Positions 7,302-16,308 are shown, counted from the first letter of the stretch. The stretch: 45,664 nucleotides of DNA from Anaerolineales bacterium (GCA_025056175.1 JANWWK010000011.1:1-45664); one strand, 5' to 3'. Numbers and translations: made by a program. The notes: a model not told the origin generated them from the sequence alone.

Positions 7302-8330
7302 TTATTCGCCGCTTCTGGCTGGAGGCGTCTTTTTGCGCGTGGCGAGTTTGAGAATGCCCCAGAACAACAGCGCAGGCGGCGCTATCAGCGGCACAATCAC
7401 GATGACGACCCAGATTGCCAGTTCGATGAGCGCCCGGTAGATGCGCGTCAGCGTTTTGGTAGCAGAATCTACCGTGCTGCCGGGATTCCACGGCTGGGGT
7501 GTGGGAGTAGGCGTCAGTGTGGGGGTAGGAGTGGGGGTGAGCGGTGGAATCTCCGGCTCCAGGGTGATGGTGATGGTCGAAAACGCGGCGCGGTTGGAGA
7601 GGTAGTTCATGCGTCCCTTCACTTTTTCGATTTCGGCTTCAATTTTCGCCAGTTCGCTGTTGATGCGCAGGGATTCTTCGACAGTTTGGGCGTTATCCAG
7701 AAAACTGCGGATGCGGGCGCGCGTGGCTTCCAGGTTAGTCAACTGCGATTGCAGGTCAACGTATTCATCACTCACATCCTGGCCGGAGGCGTTTTCATCC
7801 AGCACGCGCACGGCAATCCCCCGCAGGCGGCGCAAAGCGTTCTCGAACTGGTCTGCCGGAACGCCGATGGTCAGGCTGGCGTATTTGTAATTCTGACCAT
7901 CCGGGCCGGTCTGATACCAGGTGCGAGAGGAAATGACGTATCCGCGCACATCGCCAACCACCTGAAGGGTGCGGTCGAGCGCGGTATCGGTCTCTTGCAC
8001 CAGCAATCGGATTTGCCCATCCTTGATGACCATGCGGTCACTGCCCGGCAGACCGGTTAACGTGTCGCTGCCGGTCTGGATGATGACATTCGCGCCGGGC
8101 ATATCGCCTGGAGCAGGCGCTTCGGCGCCGACGCCCGCGTTCTTTTGCGCTTCGGGGAGCAGCGGAGCGCCGCTATCCGCGCGATAAGGTTGGGCTGCCG
8201 TCGCTTCCGGCAGAACATAGTCCTGCACGGCAGGCGCAGCCGGCACAGATGTTGCGCGCGGGCTACAGGCCGCCAGAAGAAATGCGGCGGTTATCAGGCC
8301 GAAAAACAGGGGGCGAGCAGGTGATTTCAT
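7302..8330 (-). CDS. DUF4349 lipoprotein with C-terminal membrane segment
   Basis: A 342-residue envelope protein. The start at 8330 (MKSPARPLFFGLITAAFLLAAC) has GGAGG 5 nt upstream and a lipobox LAAC; the frame is open 30 codons further up without a better start. Residues ~100-270 form the DUF4349 region: MVIKDGQIRLLVQETDTALD, then YASLTIGVPADQFENALRRL, then a long helical, probably coiled-coil stretch (DEYVDLQSQLTNLEATRARI, EIEKVKGRMNYL). A Thr-Pro repeat linker (TPTPTPTLTPTP) leads to one membrane segment near residues 300-325 and a basic tail. DUF4349 proteins are envelope proteins of unknown function. It has its own terminator. Confidence 0.85.
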   Translation of the reverse strand: MKSPARPLFFGLITAAFLLAACSPRATSVPAAPAVQDYVLPEATAAQPYRADSGAPLLPEAQKNAGVGAEAPAPGDMPGANVIIQTGSDTLTGLPGSDRMVIKDGQIRLLVQETDTALDRTLQVVGDVRGYVISSRTWYQTGPDGQNYKYASLTIGVPADQFENALRRLRGIAVRVLDENASGQDVSDEYVDLQSQLTNLEATRARIRSFLDNAQTVEESLRINSELAKIEAEIEKVKGRMNYLSNRAAFSTITITLEPEIPPLTPTPTPTLTPTPTPQPWNPGSTVDSATKTLTRIYRALIELAIWVVIVIVPLIAPPALLFWGILKLATRKKTPPARSGE

Positions 8331-8461
8331 GGCATCCTCCGTTTGGGTTGGCCCCAACCGGTGTTCGGCGTTCCGGATGGGGCAGGGCGATTTTGCACAA
8401 AGGACGCCAGGCGGGTGCATTTGGTTCCGTCAAGAAGCCAGGAGAAGATAACGGATGAAGG

Positions 8462-8869
8462 TTATCCGGTATCCACCGCCCGGAGCGCCCCCAACAACAG
8501 CAACAGGCCGGCGGCATCGAAGACGATGAAACGCATGATGGCAGCCGCCAACACGCTATATTCAGGCGTCAGTGTGGTCAGGATGTACGTTTCCCCCATC
8601 AGGCCCACCGCCTGCATGAGCGCTGCCAGTTGCAAAGCCAGGCGGTTGCGAACGGGCTGCCACAAAGCGGCCAGATAAGGGATATTCCACATCAGGAAGA
8701 GCAACCCCACCCCGCGCACAGCCACAGCCCCAGGAACACCTTCCAGCAGGAAAGACGGAGCAAAGCGCTCGGGCCAGAGGAAAAAGACCGTCGCCGCTTG
8801 AAGGTTCCAGGCCGTGACGGGCAGAATCAGTCCACGCGCCAGCCACAGGGGAGACCCATGGCGATTCAT
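8462..8869 (-). CDS. Small integral membrane protein
   Basis: A 135-residue protein of unknown function with about four hydrophobic segments (residues ~8-30, 44-66, 78-96 and 105-130). Its ATG overlaps the stop of the glycosyltransferase gene (ATGA), so it is translationally coupled and is the last gene of the polysaccharide-type operon. No catalytic motif is visible. Confidence 0.7.
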   Translation of the reverse strand: MNRHGSPLWLARGLILPVTAWNLQAATVFFLWPERFAPSFLLEGVPGAVAVRGVGLLFLMWNIPYLAALWQPVRNRLALQLAALMQAVGLMGETYILTTLTPEYSVLAAAIMRFIVFDAAGLLLLLGALRAVDTG

Positions 8870-10071
8870 GCCACCAGTTCCCGCAAACAGGCTTCTAATT
8901 TTTCCGCCAGCGCCTGCCGGCTGAAGTGCCGCTCCAGGTAAGCGCGCCCGGCCAGCCCCATTTGCAAAGCAGCATCGCGGTTAGAGGCCAGTTCCAGCAC
9001 GGCTCCGGCCAGAGCCTGAGGGTCGCCGGGGCGGCAAAACAGCCCGGCGCCAGCTGCCTGAACCACCTCACGGATGACGCCATCAATTGCCAGAATGGTC
9101 GGGCGGCCAGCGGCCATATAGTCAAAGACCTTGTTCGGGTATGTGGTTTTGTACTCTTCGAGCGGTTTCAAAATGGCAAGGCAGGCATCGGCTCCGGCCA
9201 GCGCAGCGCGCATTTCGTTTTTTGGCACGGGCGGCAGAAAGGTGACGTTTTTCACCCCCCATTCGTGTGCGCGCGCCTGCAGGTTGGGCTTTTCTTTGCC
9301 ATCGCCCAGCAGGACAAAGTGAATATCCAGGCGGTGAGCCAGCAGACGAGCGGCTTGCAGGACGACTTCCAAATCGTTAGAGATACCGTGCGCTCCGGCA
9401 TAGAGAACGACGAACTTATTTTGCAGGCGATGCGCCGTGCGAAACGCATTGCCCGTATCAAGCGGGTCGAACATCTCCGGGTCGGAACCGTTGGGAATCA
9501 GTTCCACCCGCCGCGCGCCCCGCGCCGAAACAGGCTGTATATACCCGGGGCTGTTGACCACCATCAGGTCGGCGTGGCGGTATAGGAAGCGTTCCAGCCA
9601 GCGTGACAGGGCTATCAGGATAGGATTTTTCAGCACCCCAACGGCAATGGCAAAATCGGGCCACAGGTCACGCACCTCAAAGAGGAAGCTGGCCCCTTTC
9701 AGTCGCGCCAGCAGCCAGGCCGTCCAGCCCTGAAAGATGGGCGGTGAGGTGCCCCACACAACATCCACATCCTGCACTCCTAAGCCAGCGAAGAACGAGG
9801 AAAACGTAAACGAAAAGAAGGCCAGCAAACGGTGAAAAAACGATTTGTGTAGGGCGCTGTAGGTGTAAGCGCGCAGGATGTGAACCCCCGGCGAAGACGA
9901 GAGATTCGATGGAGCGTTTCCGCTTTTGGTTCCGGTCAGGTAACTGACCGGGCTGGCAATCACCGTCACGCGGTGACCTTTGGAAGCCAGGAAGCGTGCA
10001 AATTCGTGGTGCCGCGTGCCGCCGGGTTCATCGAGCGCGGCAAACGCCTGATGGATGAGCAGGATGTGCAT
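8866..10071 (-). CDS. Glycosyltransferase family 4 (WbuB-like)
   Basis: A 401-residue GT-B fold glycosyltransferase without a signal peptide. The N-terminal domain has MHILLIHQAF and EFARFLASKGHRVTVIASP; the C-terminal nucleotide-sugar domain has FVVLYAGAHGISNDLEVVLQ, FVLLGDGKEKPNLQ and YPNKVFDYMAAGRPTILA, the acidic donor-binding segment typical of GT4. It resembles WbuB-type transferases that act on undecaprenyl-linked glycans at the cytoplasmic membrane. It follows a heparinase II/III-like gene by 33 nt and overlaps the membrane protein gene after it. Donor and acceptor are unknown. Confidence 0.87.
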   Translation of the reverse strand: MHILLIHQAFAALDEPGGTRHHEFARFLASKGHRVTVIASPVSYLTGTKSGNAPSNLSSSPGVHILRAYTYSALHKSFFHRLLAFFSFTFSSFFAGLGVQDVDVVWGTSPPIFQGWTAWLLARLKGASFLFEVRDLWPDFAIAVGVLKNPILIALSRWLERFLYRHADLMVVNSPGYIQPVSARGARRVELIPNGSDPEMFDPLDTGNAFRTAHRLQNKFVVLYAGAHGISNDLEVVLQAARLLAHRLDIHFVLLGDGKEKPNLQARAHEWGVKNVTFLPPVPKNEMRAALAGADACLAILKPLEEYKTTYPNKVFDYMAAGRPTILAIDGVIREVVQAAGAGLFCRPGDPQALAGAVLELASNRDAALQMGLAGRAYLERHFSRQALAEKLEACLRELVA

Positions 10072-10104
10072 GAGAAGACCGTTGTGTGCCAGGAAAGGCT
10101 GTTT

Positions 10105-12075
10105 TCAGCCCTGGACGGAGGAGAAAGAGATGCAGGTAACGAAACGAATGGGTTCTTCTGATTCTACTTCAACCGCCAGCGAAAGCGCAGGGGATTTCAG
10201 GCCATAGGTCGAAGAAAACCAGCCGCGCAGCATCTCATCGGCGGTGTGGCCGGTTTTGCCCCACAGCAATTGCCCGGCGCGAACGAGGGTGACATCGGGC
10301 CATTGGGCCGGGTTGCACACTATCATCAACGAGACCTGAAGGAGCGGTGAGCGCAATTTCATCTGAAATTCCCGGCTTTCTTTTGTCAGCGCGCACGCTG
10401 TCACCTCCCAGGCGGGCAAGAGCCAGTGCAGGCGTGCCGTGTGCGGGCGGCGACTGGCAACGTGCAGAGTATCGGTCACCACCCATGTTTCATCGGGCGT
10501 CACTTCCACCCGGCGCTCATGTTTCACGCCAAAGCGTTTTTCGTAAGCAGTGTGATAGGCTGTCAGCGCCGTCCTGGTCTCGTCACGCCAGGCACATTGG
10601 ATATGCCGCCAGTCCAGGTAAAGGAAACGCCCGGCGCGGGTGAACTGGTCGGCGTCTTCTACGGTCACTGTATTGTGAAAACGAGCGTGCGTGAGGGCAT
10701 TGTTCCAGGGAGGCGACGCGTTGTAGAGATAGGTGCCGGGGTCGAGAGTGATGTTCTGTCCCTGACACCACAGGTCGAGGTGCAATAAATCGGCGTGACC
10801 GGGCCGAGAGCGGAAGGTAGCTGTCCGCAAATAAGCCCACGAATTGCTGCCAGGAGCAACCACTTTCGGCAACGGATGCGGATGGGAAAGTGGAGGTGAC
10901 TTGCCCGGATTTTGAATGGTCCGATGACTGACCCCAAACCACAGTGCCATCTCATCCCAGACGCCGGGTGGGGTGGCTTCGTGTGCAAAGGCACGCAGGG
11001 CGGCATACACAACGGGGCGAAAATCGGCAAAGGCGAGCGAAGCCAGCGGAAAGAGATAGGCCCCATCGTTTGGCCCCAGGTTGGGAACACGCCCAGAGAA
11101 CGGGTCGAGCAGAACGGCCAGCCAGCCTGCAGCGCGCGCCAGGTTTTCACGGCTGCGATGGGTAAATACCGCTTCTCCTGCAACACGTTCACATGCGAAA
11201 ACCCACAACGCTGTCTGTAGCATCAGACGATGGTAATTGGTGGAATGCTGAACATATTCGCCGGTTTCGTCAATCTGGTTCTCCAGACACCAGTTCAGCC
11301 AGCGCAAGCCGGCCTTTTGCCAGCGGGGTGCGTGGGGGTGGGTTGGCAAGGCTAGCCCGGCAGTGTAGAGGGCAACCGCTTCGGTCAGCAGGTGGTTGTT
11401 GTTCTGTGAACGGGCGTAGAGCAGGGTGGGGGGAAGGCGCAGGGCATGTTTGGCAATTGCTTGCGTCAGCGCTGCCATGCGTTCAGGCGCACTGGCCTGT
11501 GCGGGTGCGAAGACCTGCCCGGCCCAAACGAACGCCAGCAGCCGCAAGGCGGCTTCCTGCCCGCTCATCCAGTTTTCCCCCAAAAAAGGCGGGTTGGCGG
11601 CCTGAAATGCCTCGAAGAAGCGCCAGAACGCTTCGGCATAGCGCTCTTCGCGCGTGAGGTGATACGCCCGCCCCAAAGGGAAGACCCAGCCAAAACGCGC
11701 CGGCTCCCAGATGAATTTGATGTCCATCGGCCCAGTCCGATGCGCGGTGCGTTCGCACTCCGTCCAGTGCCTTAAGGAAGGCGGTTTCAGGTTGATGTCC
11801 ACCGGCTCACCGCCAAATTGACGATAGCGGCCTGCCACCACTTCTTCGGCAGCGGCGGTCAATTCGTTCATGCCATCGTCACCGAGCAAGGTCAGGAGCG
11901 ACTCTCGGGCAGGAAGGTCGAAGAGAAAACGAAACGTGGGGAGAGAACCATCTGGATTGGTGGCCTCCTGCAGGCGAAAATACCCCGTCTGCACCCCCAG
12001 CCGATAGAGCGCATTCAGCACAACGGCGCGCAGGCCCAACTCGCGGGCAGCGCGGAACGGCAGCAGCCAATTCAT
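10105..12075 (-). CDS. Heparinase II/III-like (alginate-lyase fold) protein
   Basis: A 656-residue protein. The start at 12075 ([14 protein letters not shown]) is chosen because it overlaps the Nudix stop as ATGA; a TTG at 12093 would add six residues. An (alpha/alpha) toroid spans ~residues 90-370, with the Tyr-His pair of the family in [15 protein letters not shown]. The C-terminal beta domain (~400-650) carries [20 protein letters not shown] and [14 protein letters not shown], the family signature. Such proteins cleave uronic-acid polysaccharides or help build exopolysaccharides when next to glycosyltransferases, as here. No signal peptide is visible, which fits a biosynthetic or cytoplasmic role better than a secreted lyase. 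Confidence 0.85.
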   Translation of the reverse strand: MNWLLPFRAARELGLRAVVLNALYRLGVQTGYFRLQEATNPDGSLPTFRFLFDLPARESLLTLLGDDGMNELTAAAEEVVAGRYRQFGGEPVDINLKPPSLRHWTECERTAHRTGPMDIKFIWEPARFGWVFPLGRAYHLTREERYAEAFWRFFEAFQAANPPFLGENWMSGQEAALRLLAFVWAGQVFAPAQASAPERMAALTQAIAKHALRLPPTLLYARSQNNNHLLTEAVALYTAGLALPTHPHAPRWQKAGLRWLNWCLENQIDETGEYVQHSTNYHRLMLQTALWVFACERVAGEAVFTHRSRENLARAAGWLAVLLDPFSGRVPNLGPNDGAYLFPLASLAFADFRPVVYAALRAFAHEATPPGVWDEMALWFGVSHRTIQNPGKSPPLSHPHPLPKVVAPGSNSWAYLRTATFRSRPGHADLLHLDLWCQGQNITLDPGTYLYNASPPWNNALTHARFHNTVTVEDADQFTRAGRFLYLDWRHIQCAWRDETRTALTAYHTAYEKRFGVKHERRVEVTPDETWVVTDTLHVASRRPHTARLHWLLPAWEVTACALTKESREFQMKLRSPLLQVSLMIVCNPAQWPDVTLVRAGQLLWGKTGHTADEMLRGWFSSTYGLKSPALSLAVEVESEEPIRFVTCISFSSVQG

Positions 12076-12611
12076 GCCGAAATTCGCCCCCAATACGAGA
12101 GTGCAAAAAACAGGGTGCTGACCTGCATGGCTTGAAGGAATTCGCCGCGCTGTGCCATGCGTATTACTTCAGGCAGGGGCACGCGGTGAACTTCCATGCG
12201 GTTCACATCTTCGGTAGATTGCGGTCCCTGATAAACTACATTCAGCGCCAGGAAAGGGTGATAGCGGTTGGTGTGATTATCGGGATTGGGGGAAATGACC
12301 GGCAGTGCGATGAACTGTCCGCCTCCATAGCCGGTTTCCTCCAGCAGTTCGCGCCGGGCAGCCTCCAGCGGGGTTTCGCCGGGGTCAATCATCCCGCCAG
12401 GGATTTCCCAGATGATGTCGTCTACCCCGCGCCGATACAGGCGCACCAGCACAACCTCCTGCGCGGGGGTCAGCGCCAAAATACCGGCCCAATCGTTGAA
12501 CTCCAACAGGAGCGGCTCGATAATGCGGCCATCGGGCAGTTGGGCGGTTTCTACCCGCGCTTTGGGATGAACGCGGCGCGAAGCAAGGTAACGAGGGCGT
12601 TCGATGGGCAT
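12072..12611 (-). CDS. Nudix hydrolase, ADP-ribose pyrophosphatase-like
   Basis: A 179-residue protein with a complete Nudix box at [20 protein letters not shown] followed by ETGY (G-x5-E-x7-REUxEExGU pattern). The sequence [16 protein letters not shown] and the later [16 protein letters not shown] resemble ADP-ribose/ADP-sugar pyrophosphatases. It would cleave a nucleoside diphosphate linked to another group, possibly a nucleotide sugar given the glycosyltransferase downstream. It starts 3 nt after the R2lox stop and its own stop overlaps the next start. Confidence 0.88.
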   Translation of the reverse strand: MPIERPRYLASRRVHPKARVETAQLPDGRIIEPLLLEFNDWAGILALTPAQEVVLVRLYRRGVDDIIWEIPGGMIDPGETPLEAARRELLEETGYGGGQFIALPVISPNPDNHTNRYHPFLALNVVYQGPQSTEDVNRMEVHRVPLPEVIRMAQRGEFLQAMQVSTLFFALSYWGRISA

Positions 12612-12614
12612 AGT

Positions 12615-13547
12615 TCAGGCATCGTCCCGTTCGATGACCGACTGTGTGACGCGGTGGATTTCATCCAGACTGGCGCCGCGCGCTTTTTCCAGGCGTTCCG
12701 CGCGTTTGCTGAACTGATTCATTGCATACTCAATGAAATCTTCCTCTACCAGCCCAAATGGAACGACTGTATAAGCTGCAAACGCATCCCCGATAACACC
12801 AATGGCATACGGCAGCAGCGTGTTCATCTGCGCTTGCAGTTCATCCCACACGGCAGGATGTTCGGCCACCAGGCGTGAGAGCAGATAAATCCCATACGCA
12901 ATGTGACGTGACTCATCCTGTTTCAGGAGCGCGATGCCCTTGCGCAGGCCAGGCATCAGGTTTTGACGCTGAAGAGCAGTGAAGAAGGCGTGATACCCTG
13001 TTTCAGCCAGTACACCCTCGACGACCATGTTATAGGTCACCGAAGCACGCGCTTGTGCAGCAGGCGAGGCATCGTTTTCGAGCGCAAGCAGGGCCTGGGG
13101 CAGAGCTTCGTAGAAAATACGACGGTAATTTTCGCTATGATAGCGCTCCAGGCTGCTGCTTTCAGGTTGCGAGAAGGACGCAGACGAAGAAGGAAACACG
13201 GCGACCTCATCCAGAAAGCGGCGGAAAAAATCGGTGTGCTTGGCTTCCTCGAACAGGAAAGTGGTGAGATACATTTCTTCTTCAATTCGCCCTTCTGCAG
13301 CAATCACGCGGATAAGCGGCAGCAAATCCAGCGTAACGGCCTCCTCACCAGAGACGAACATGCCCAACAGCCGCCAAATCAGGTCTTTTTCTTCAAGGGT
13401 CAGGGCGGTCCAATCGGCGCGGTCTTTGGAAAAATCAATTTCCGATGGATTCCACACGCCGAGTTTCTTGGCGCGCTCATACAGGCGCATGGGCGGCAAA
13501 CTGCGGTTTAAACCGCGCGTGGTGGTCGCAAAGGATGTATGGTTCAT
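12615..13547 (-). CDS. R2-like ligand-binding oxidase (R2lox, Mn/Fe)
   Basis: A 310-residue ferritin-like protein, the size of R2lox. The ATG at 13547 follows AGGAG by 5 nt. Metal ligands are visible as GEEAV (E69), FEEAKH (E101, H104), VVEG (E177) and DESRH (E212, H215). The residues of the Tyr-Val ether cross-link known in R2lox are present at matching places: V71 in EAVT and Y172 five residues before E177. This separates it from true ribonucleotide reductase R2. R2lox assembles an Mn/Fe centre, binds a fatty-acid-like ligand and is thought to be an oxidase of unknown substrate. It is the first gene of a minus-strand unit with Nudix, heparinase-like and GT4 genes, divergent from a winged-helix regulator. 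Confidence 0.88.
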   Translation of the reverse strand: MNHTSFATTTRGLNRSLPPMRLYERAKKLGVWNPSEIDFSKDRADWTALTLEEKDLIWRLLGMFVSGEEAVTLDLLPLIRVIAAEGRIEEEMYLTTFLFEEAKHTDFFRRFLDEVAVFPSSSASFSQPESSSLERYHSENYRRIFYEALPQALLALENDASPAAQARASVTYNMVVEGVLAETGYHAFFTALQRQNLMPGLRKGIALLKQDESRHIAYGIYLLSRLVAEHPAVWDELQAQMNTLLPYAIGVIGDAFAAYTVVPFGLVEEDFIEYAMNQFSKRAERLEKARGASLDEIHRVTQSVIERDDA

Positions 13548-13637
13548 ACGCTCTCCTCTCTCGTTTGTCCAATTAAACCACGAACGGACGGAATGCGCGA
13601 AGTCTGGCATGCAAATTTGCGTTTGGCGTTGGGTATG

Positions 13638-13684
13638 CCTTAACCAGGCCTTAACTTGACAAACACTATCAAGCCTTCAATAAT
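13638..13684 (+). promoter_or_regulatory. Promoter of the winged-helix regulator, with repeats
   Basis: TTGACA at 13656-13661 and AATAAT at 13679-13684 are 17 bp apart, in the 187-bp AT-rich gap between divergent genes. Just upstream, CCTTAAC occurs twice, 11 bp apart (13638-13644 and 13649-13655), one helical turn, and CTTGA-N9-TCAAG (13655-13673) forms a dyad over the -35. These are candidate binding sites for the adjacent regulator. Confidence 0.6.
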
Positions 13685-13734
13685 ATAAATAAAAATTGAA
13701 TACTCAAATAAAACACAAAAAATGAAATGAAGAA

Positions 13735-14370
13735 ATGGACTTACCAGACCAGAAATCCATCTCCCTCAAAGCCCTGAAAGCCATCAGCGACCCGTTCCGG
13801 GCGCGTCTCCTGGCTGTGTTTGCCGAGTCGCCTTCCACCGTCCCCCAGGCGGCAGAGCGGCTTGGTCTGCCCGTTACGCGCCTGTATTACCACGTTCATC
13901 ATTTAGAAAAACACGGCTTCATTACAGTCGTGGAAACGCGCCCGGCGGGTGGAATGGTGGAAAAAGTGTATTTCGTCACCGCGCGGCAGTTCATCGTAGA
14001 CCGCCAGGAGTTTTCAACCCAGCCAGAGCAAGCCCTGGCGCAGGCCGACATTCTGATTGACTTCACCCTCACGGAAGCGGCCAAAGCCATCCGTAAGAGC
14101 GTAAAAAACGCCGCGATTGACCTGACCCAGCCCGCCCCACATCCGCGCGCCTTACAGATTCGGCGCGGATTGGGGCGCGTCACCCTCTCGCAGGCGGTCG
14201 CGTTTCAGCACAAAGTCAATGCGCTGGTCGAGGAATTTACCGCGCTGCAAAGCCAGGAATCCGAAGAACAGGGAGAATACCTGCTGGCCCTGGCGTTCTT
14301 TCCGGTCTCCTTGCGCGATAAAGCGGACGAAACCACGTTTGCGGTCCGAAGCGATTTTGCAGAGCAGTGA
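13735..14370 (+). CDS. ArsR-like winged-helix transcriptional regulator
   Basis: A 211-residue protein. Residues ~8-85 form an ArsR-type winged helix: LKALKAISDPFRARLLAVF, then VPQAAERLGLPVTRLYYHVH and HLEKHGFITVV. Residues 90-211 form an alpha-helical C-terminal part without recognised motif or clear metal-binding Cys/His cluster. The ATG at 13735 lies in an A-rich leader with only a weak Shine-Dalgarno (GAAGAA). It is transcribed away from the R2lox operon and is the obvious candidate regulator of that operon or of itself; this is inference from position. Confidence 0.8.
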   Translation: MDLPDQKSISLKALKAISDPFRARLLAVFAESPSTVPQAAERLGLPVTRLYYHVHHLEKHGFITVVETRPAGGMVEKVYFVTARQFIVDRQEFSTQPEQALAQADILIDFTLTEAAKAIRKSVKNAAIDLTQPAPHPRALQIRRGLGRVTLSQAVAFQHKVNALVEEFTALQSQESEEQGEYLLALAFFPVSLRDKADETTFAVRSDFAEQ

Positions 14371-14502
14371 TAAAAGGAGCGGAAACGCATGGAAAAAGCA
14401 TTTTGCGTAACGATTTTTCCGTGTTGCTTCGTGTTTTCTGCGTTTTCCGTGTACAAAAGCGCCTTTCACGCAGGCGCGCAAAGAACCAAAAAAGTCTAAA
14501 CT
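14371..14502 (+). other. Non-coding stretch after the regulator gene
   Basis: No gene is visible. It holds a T-rich stretch with repeated CGTGTT/CGTTTT words (14418-14452) and a small dyad GCGCCT-N7-AGGCGC (14459-14477) that could act as a weak terminator. The rest of this 316-bp gap is the repeat element at 14503-14655 and a 31-bp leader with GGAG before the next gene. Confidence 0.5.
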
Positions 14503-14655
14503 GTAACTATCTACCCTCACCCTAACCCTCTCCCAAAGGGAGAGGGAAACGGCCGCAAATCGGCGATGTCGCTGCCAAAGGCGGCAAAAATCTAGGCCAT
14601 TTCTCCCCTCTCCCGTAGGGAGAGGGGCCGGGGGTGAGGGAGGCTAGATAGTTAC
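14503..14655. repeat. MITE-like element with inverted ends and two internal hairpins
   Basis: A 153-bp non-coding unit. Its ends are inverted: GTAACTATCTA at 14503-14513 and TAGATAGTTAC at 14645-14655, each continuing inward to a CCCTCACCC / GGGTGAGGG pair. Inside are two strong stem-loops, CCCTCTCCC-AAA-GGGAGAGGG (14526-14546) and CCCCTCTCCC-GTA-GGGAGAGGGG (14605-14627). Similar CCCTCTCCC-rich palindromic repeats are, from memory, scattered in many bacterial genomes including Chloroflexota. No transposase is nearby. Confidence 0.75.
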
Positions 14656-14686
14656 TCTAAACTTTAGAAGTATCGAAGGAGAAACG

Positions 14687-15802
14687 ATGAAACCGCAAGC
14701 CTTTGAAACCATCCGAAAAGTTTTGAAACAGGTGGGCGTGATTGCTTTCTTTACCCTGGCCGGGCTGGGCGTGGGCGTCCTGCTGCGCCGCCTGGATTTC
14801 AACCCCGGCCCGCTCCCGGCGCTCTCGATACCGCAGGTCATTCTCATCGGGCTGGCTGCCATCTACCTGGTATTGCTGACCCACGAACTCGGCCACCTGC
14901 TGGCCGGGAAACTGGCCGGGATGCGCCCCTTCCTGTTGATTACCGGCCCTTTGAAGGTCTTTGCTACCCAAAACGGCTTGCAAATCGGCCTTAACCGCAA
15001 CCTGTCGCTGGCCGGCGGCCTGGCAGCCTGCCTGCCCCGCACGACCGACAATCTTCGGCGTCAACTGCTCATCATGGCCGCCGGTGGACCGCTCACCAGT
15101 CTGCTGGGCGGCGTGGTGGGGATGGGGCTGTTCTTTCTGTTGCCGCCTGAATCGCTCTGGAAGGTTTTTGGCCTTCTATTCGGCGTGACGGCCCTGGCGA
15201 TTTTCATTGCCACCAGCATTCCCGGCAAGACCGCCGGTTTCCAGACCGACGGCGGACAAATTCTCTCCCTGCTGCGGGGCGGCGCGGATGTGGAACAGCG
15301 CGCCCTGCTGGTCATCCTGCAAGCCGAGTCACTCCAGGGCGTTCGCCCGCGCGAGTGGTCTGCCGACATTCTGCGCCGCCTGCTCAAAATGCGCGCTACC
15401 CCCATGCTCGATGCCGCCGCGCAATTGATGAATTATTACCACGCCCTCGATAGCAACGACCCGACCCGCGCCGAAGAGTCCTTGCGAACCCTGCTACAGA
15501 ATGAAGCGGAATTGCCGGAAGGCTTGAAACAAGCCGTGTATCTGGAGCAGGCCTTCTTTCTGGCGCTCTATCGGGAGGACACAAACGCTGCTGACACTTT
15601 CTTCCGCAAGAGCGCGGGGGCGCTGGTCGAAAAATCCACCTTGCTGCGCGCCGAAGCCGCCCTCTTGTTTGCCCAGGGCCAGCGTGACCAGGCACGCCAG
15701 AAAGCAGAACAGGCCATCCGGCACGCCAGCCAGTCCTTCGACCGCGGCGCGGCGGTTGCCGAGCGGGAATGGCTTCAGCCCATTTTGTCGTCACCTTCTT
15801 GA
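14687..15802 (+). CDS. M50-type (site-2 protease-like) membrane metalloprotease with helical C-terminal domain
   Basis: A 371-residue membrane protein. Segments at ~16-33 and ~48-65 precede the zinc motif HELGH (H66, E67, H70) in LVLLTHELGHLLAGK. Further segments lie at ~125-150 and ~160-175. TDGGQI (D188) supplies the second metal-ligand motif of the M50 family. Residues ~195-371 are soluble and helical, with TPR-like character (ALYREDTNAADTFFRKSAG, then AALLFAQGQRDQARQKAEQA). GGAG lies 6 nt before the ATG. It probably cuts a membrane-embedded substrate; the helical tail may bind it. Substrate unknown. Confidence 0.82.
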   Translation: MKPQAFETIRKVLKQVGVIAFFTLAGLGVGVLLRRLDFNPGPLPALSIPQVILIGLAAIYLVLLTHELGHLLAGKLAGMRPFLLITGPLKVFATQNGLQIGLNRNLSLAGGLAACLPRTTDNLRRQLLIMAAGGPLTSLLGGVVGMGLFFLLPPESLWKVFGLLFGVTALAIFIATSIPGKTAGFQTDGGQILSLLRGGADVEQRALLVILQAESLQGVRPREWSADILRRLLKMRATPMLDAAAQLMNYYHALDSNDPTRAEESLRTLLQNEAELPEGLKQAVYLEQAFFLALYREDTNAADTFFRKSAGALVEKSTLLRAEAALLFAQGQRDQARQKAEQAIRHASQSFDRGAAVAEREWLQPILSSPS

Positions 15803-15832
15803 ATCTTTCTCGACAATTTTTGTAAAGAACCC

Positions 15833-15884
15833 TTGACATATCGCGCAGGATTGTTTATACTCCGAACTGTAAAGTTTGCTTTAC
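15833..15884 (+). promoter_or_regulatory. Sigma-70 promoter with palindromic operator at the start site
   Basis: TTGACA (15833-15838) and TATACT (15856-15861) are exactly 17 bp apart. The dyad GTAAAG-TTTG-CTTTAC (15869-15884) sits at the expected transcription start. It is a good candidate operator for the XRE regulator encoded second in this unit. Confidence 0.75.
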
Positions 15885-15927
15885 TTATTGTCAATGTTCG
15901 ATAACTTTACGAAGGAGATGTTTGACG

Positions 15928-16308
15928 ATGAAGCAAGTGACCAAACGCTACATGCGCGAATTTTTCCTCAGTACCGCCGCTTATGTACTGTTGATTATCG
16001 TTTCCACGCAGATTACGGGCGCTTTTCCCGAGGCCTCCTGGCGCGGCCTGGTGGCCGTCACCCCGGTCGTTCCCACGATATTCATGGTAGCGGCTTTTGT
16101 GCGCTACCTGAACGGCATTGACGAACTCCAGCAGCGCATTCAACTCATGTCAATTGGTTTTTCGGCGGGCGTTACCGGCCTGCTGACCTTTGCCTACGGT
16201 TTCCTTGAAACAGTTGGCTTCCCTCACATGCCGCTTCTCTGGGTTTTCCCCATGCTGATTGCGCTGTGGGGGCTTGGAACCGCCTATTTTTCGAGGAAAT
16301 ACCAATGA
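15928..16308 (+). CDS. Small integral membrane protein preceding XRE regulator
   Basis: A 126-residue protein of unknown function with about four membrane segments (residues ~12-30, 40-58, 73-92 and 98-118) separated by a charged loop RYLNGIDELQQRIQL. The ATG at 15928 follows AAGGAG by 10 nt; a TTG two codons earlier is an alternative. Its stop overlaps the XRE start (ATGA). Such membrane protein/short XRE pairs are common in bacteria, but their role is not well defined. Confidence 0.75.
   Translation: MKQVTKRYMREFFLSTAAYVLLIIVSTQITGAFPEASWRGLVAVTPVVPTIFMVAAFVRYLNGIDELQQRIQLMSIGFSAGVTGLLTFAYGFLETVGFPHMPLLWVFPMLIALWGLGTAYFSRKYQ

Noticed and set aside
7495-7545. Short tandem repeat of GTGGGxGTxGGxGT type
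   Set aside because: It encodes the Thr-Pro linker of the DUF4349 lipoprotein and is low-complexity coding sequence, not a mobile or CRISPR repeat.
8447-8466. Dyad GATAAC-N8-GTTATC at the end of the small membrane protein gene
   Set aside because: Only 6 bp, overlaps the stop codon and has no T-run; too weak to call a terminator.
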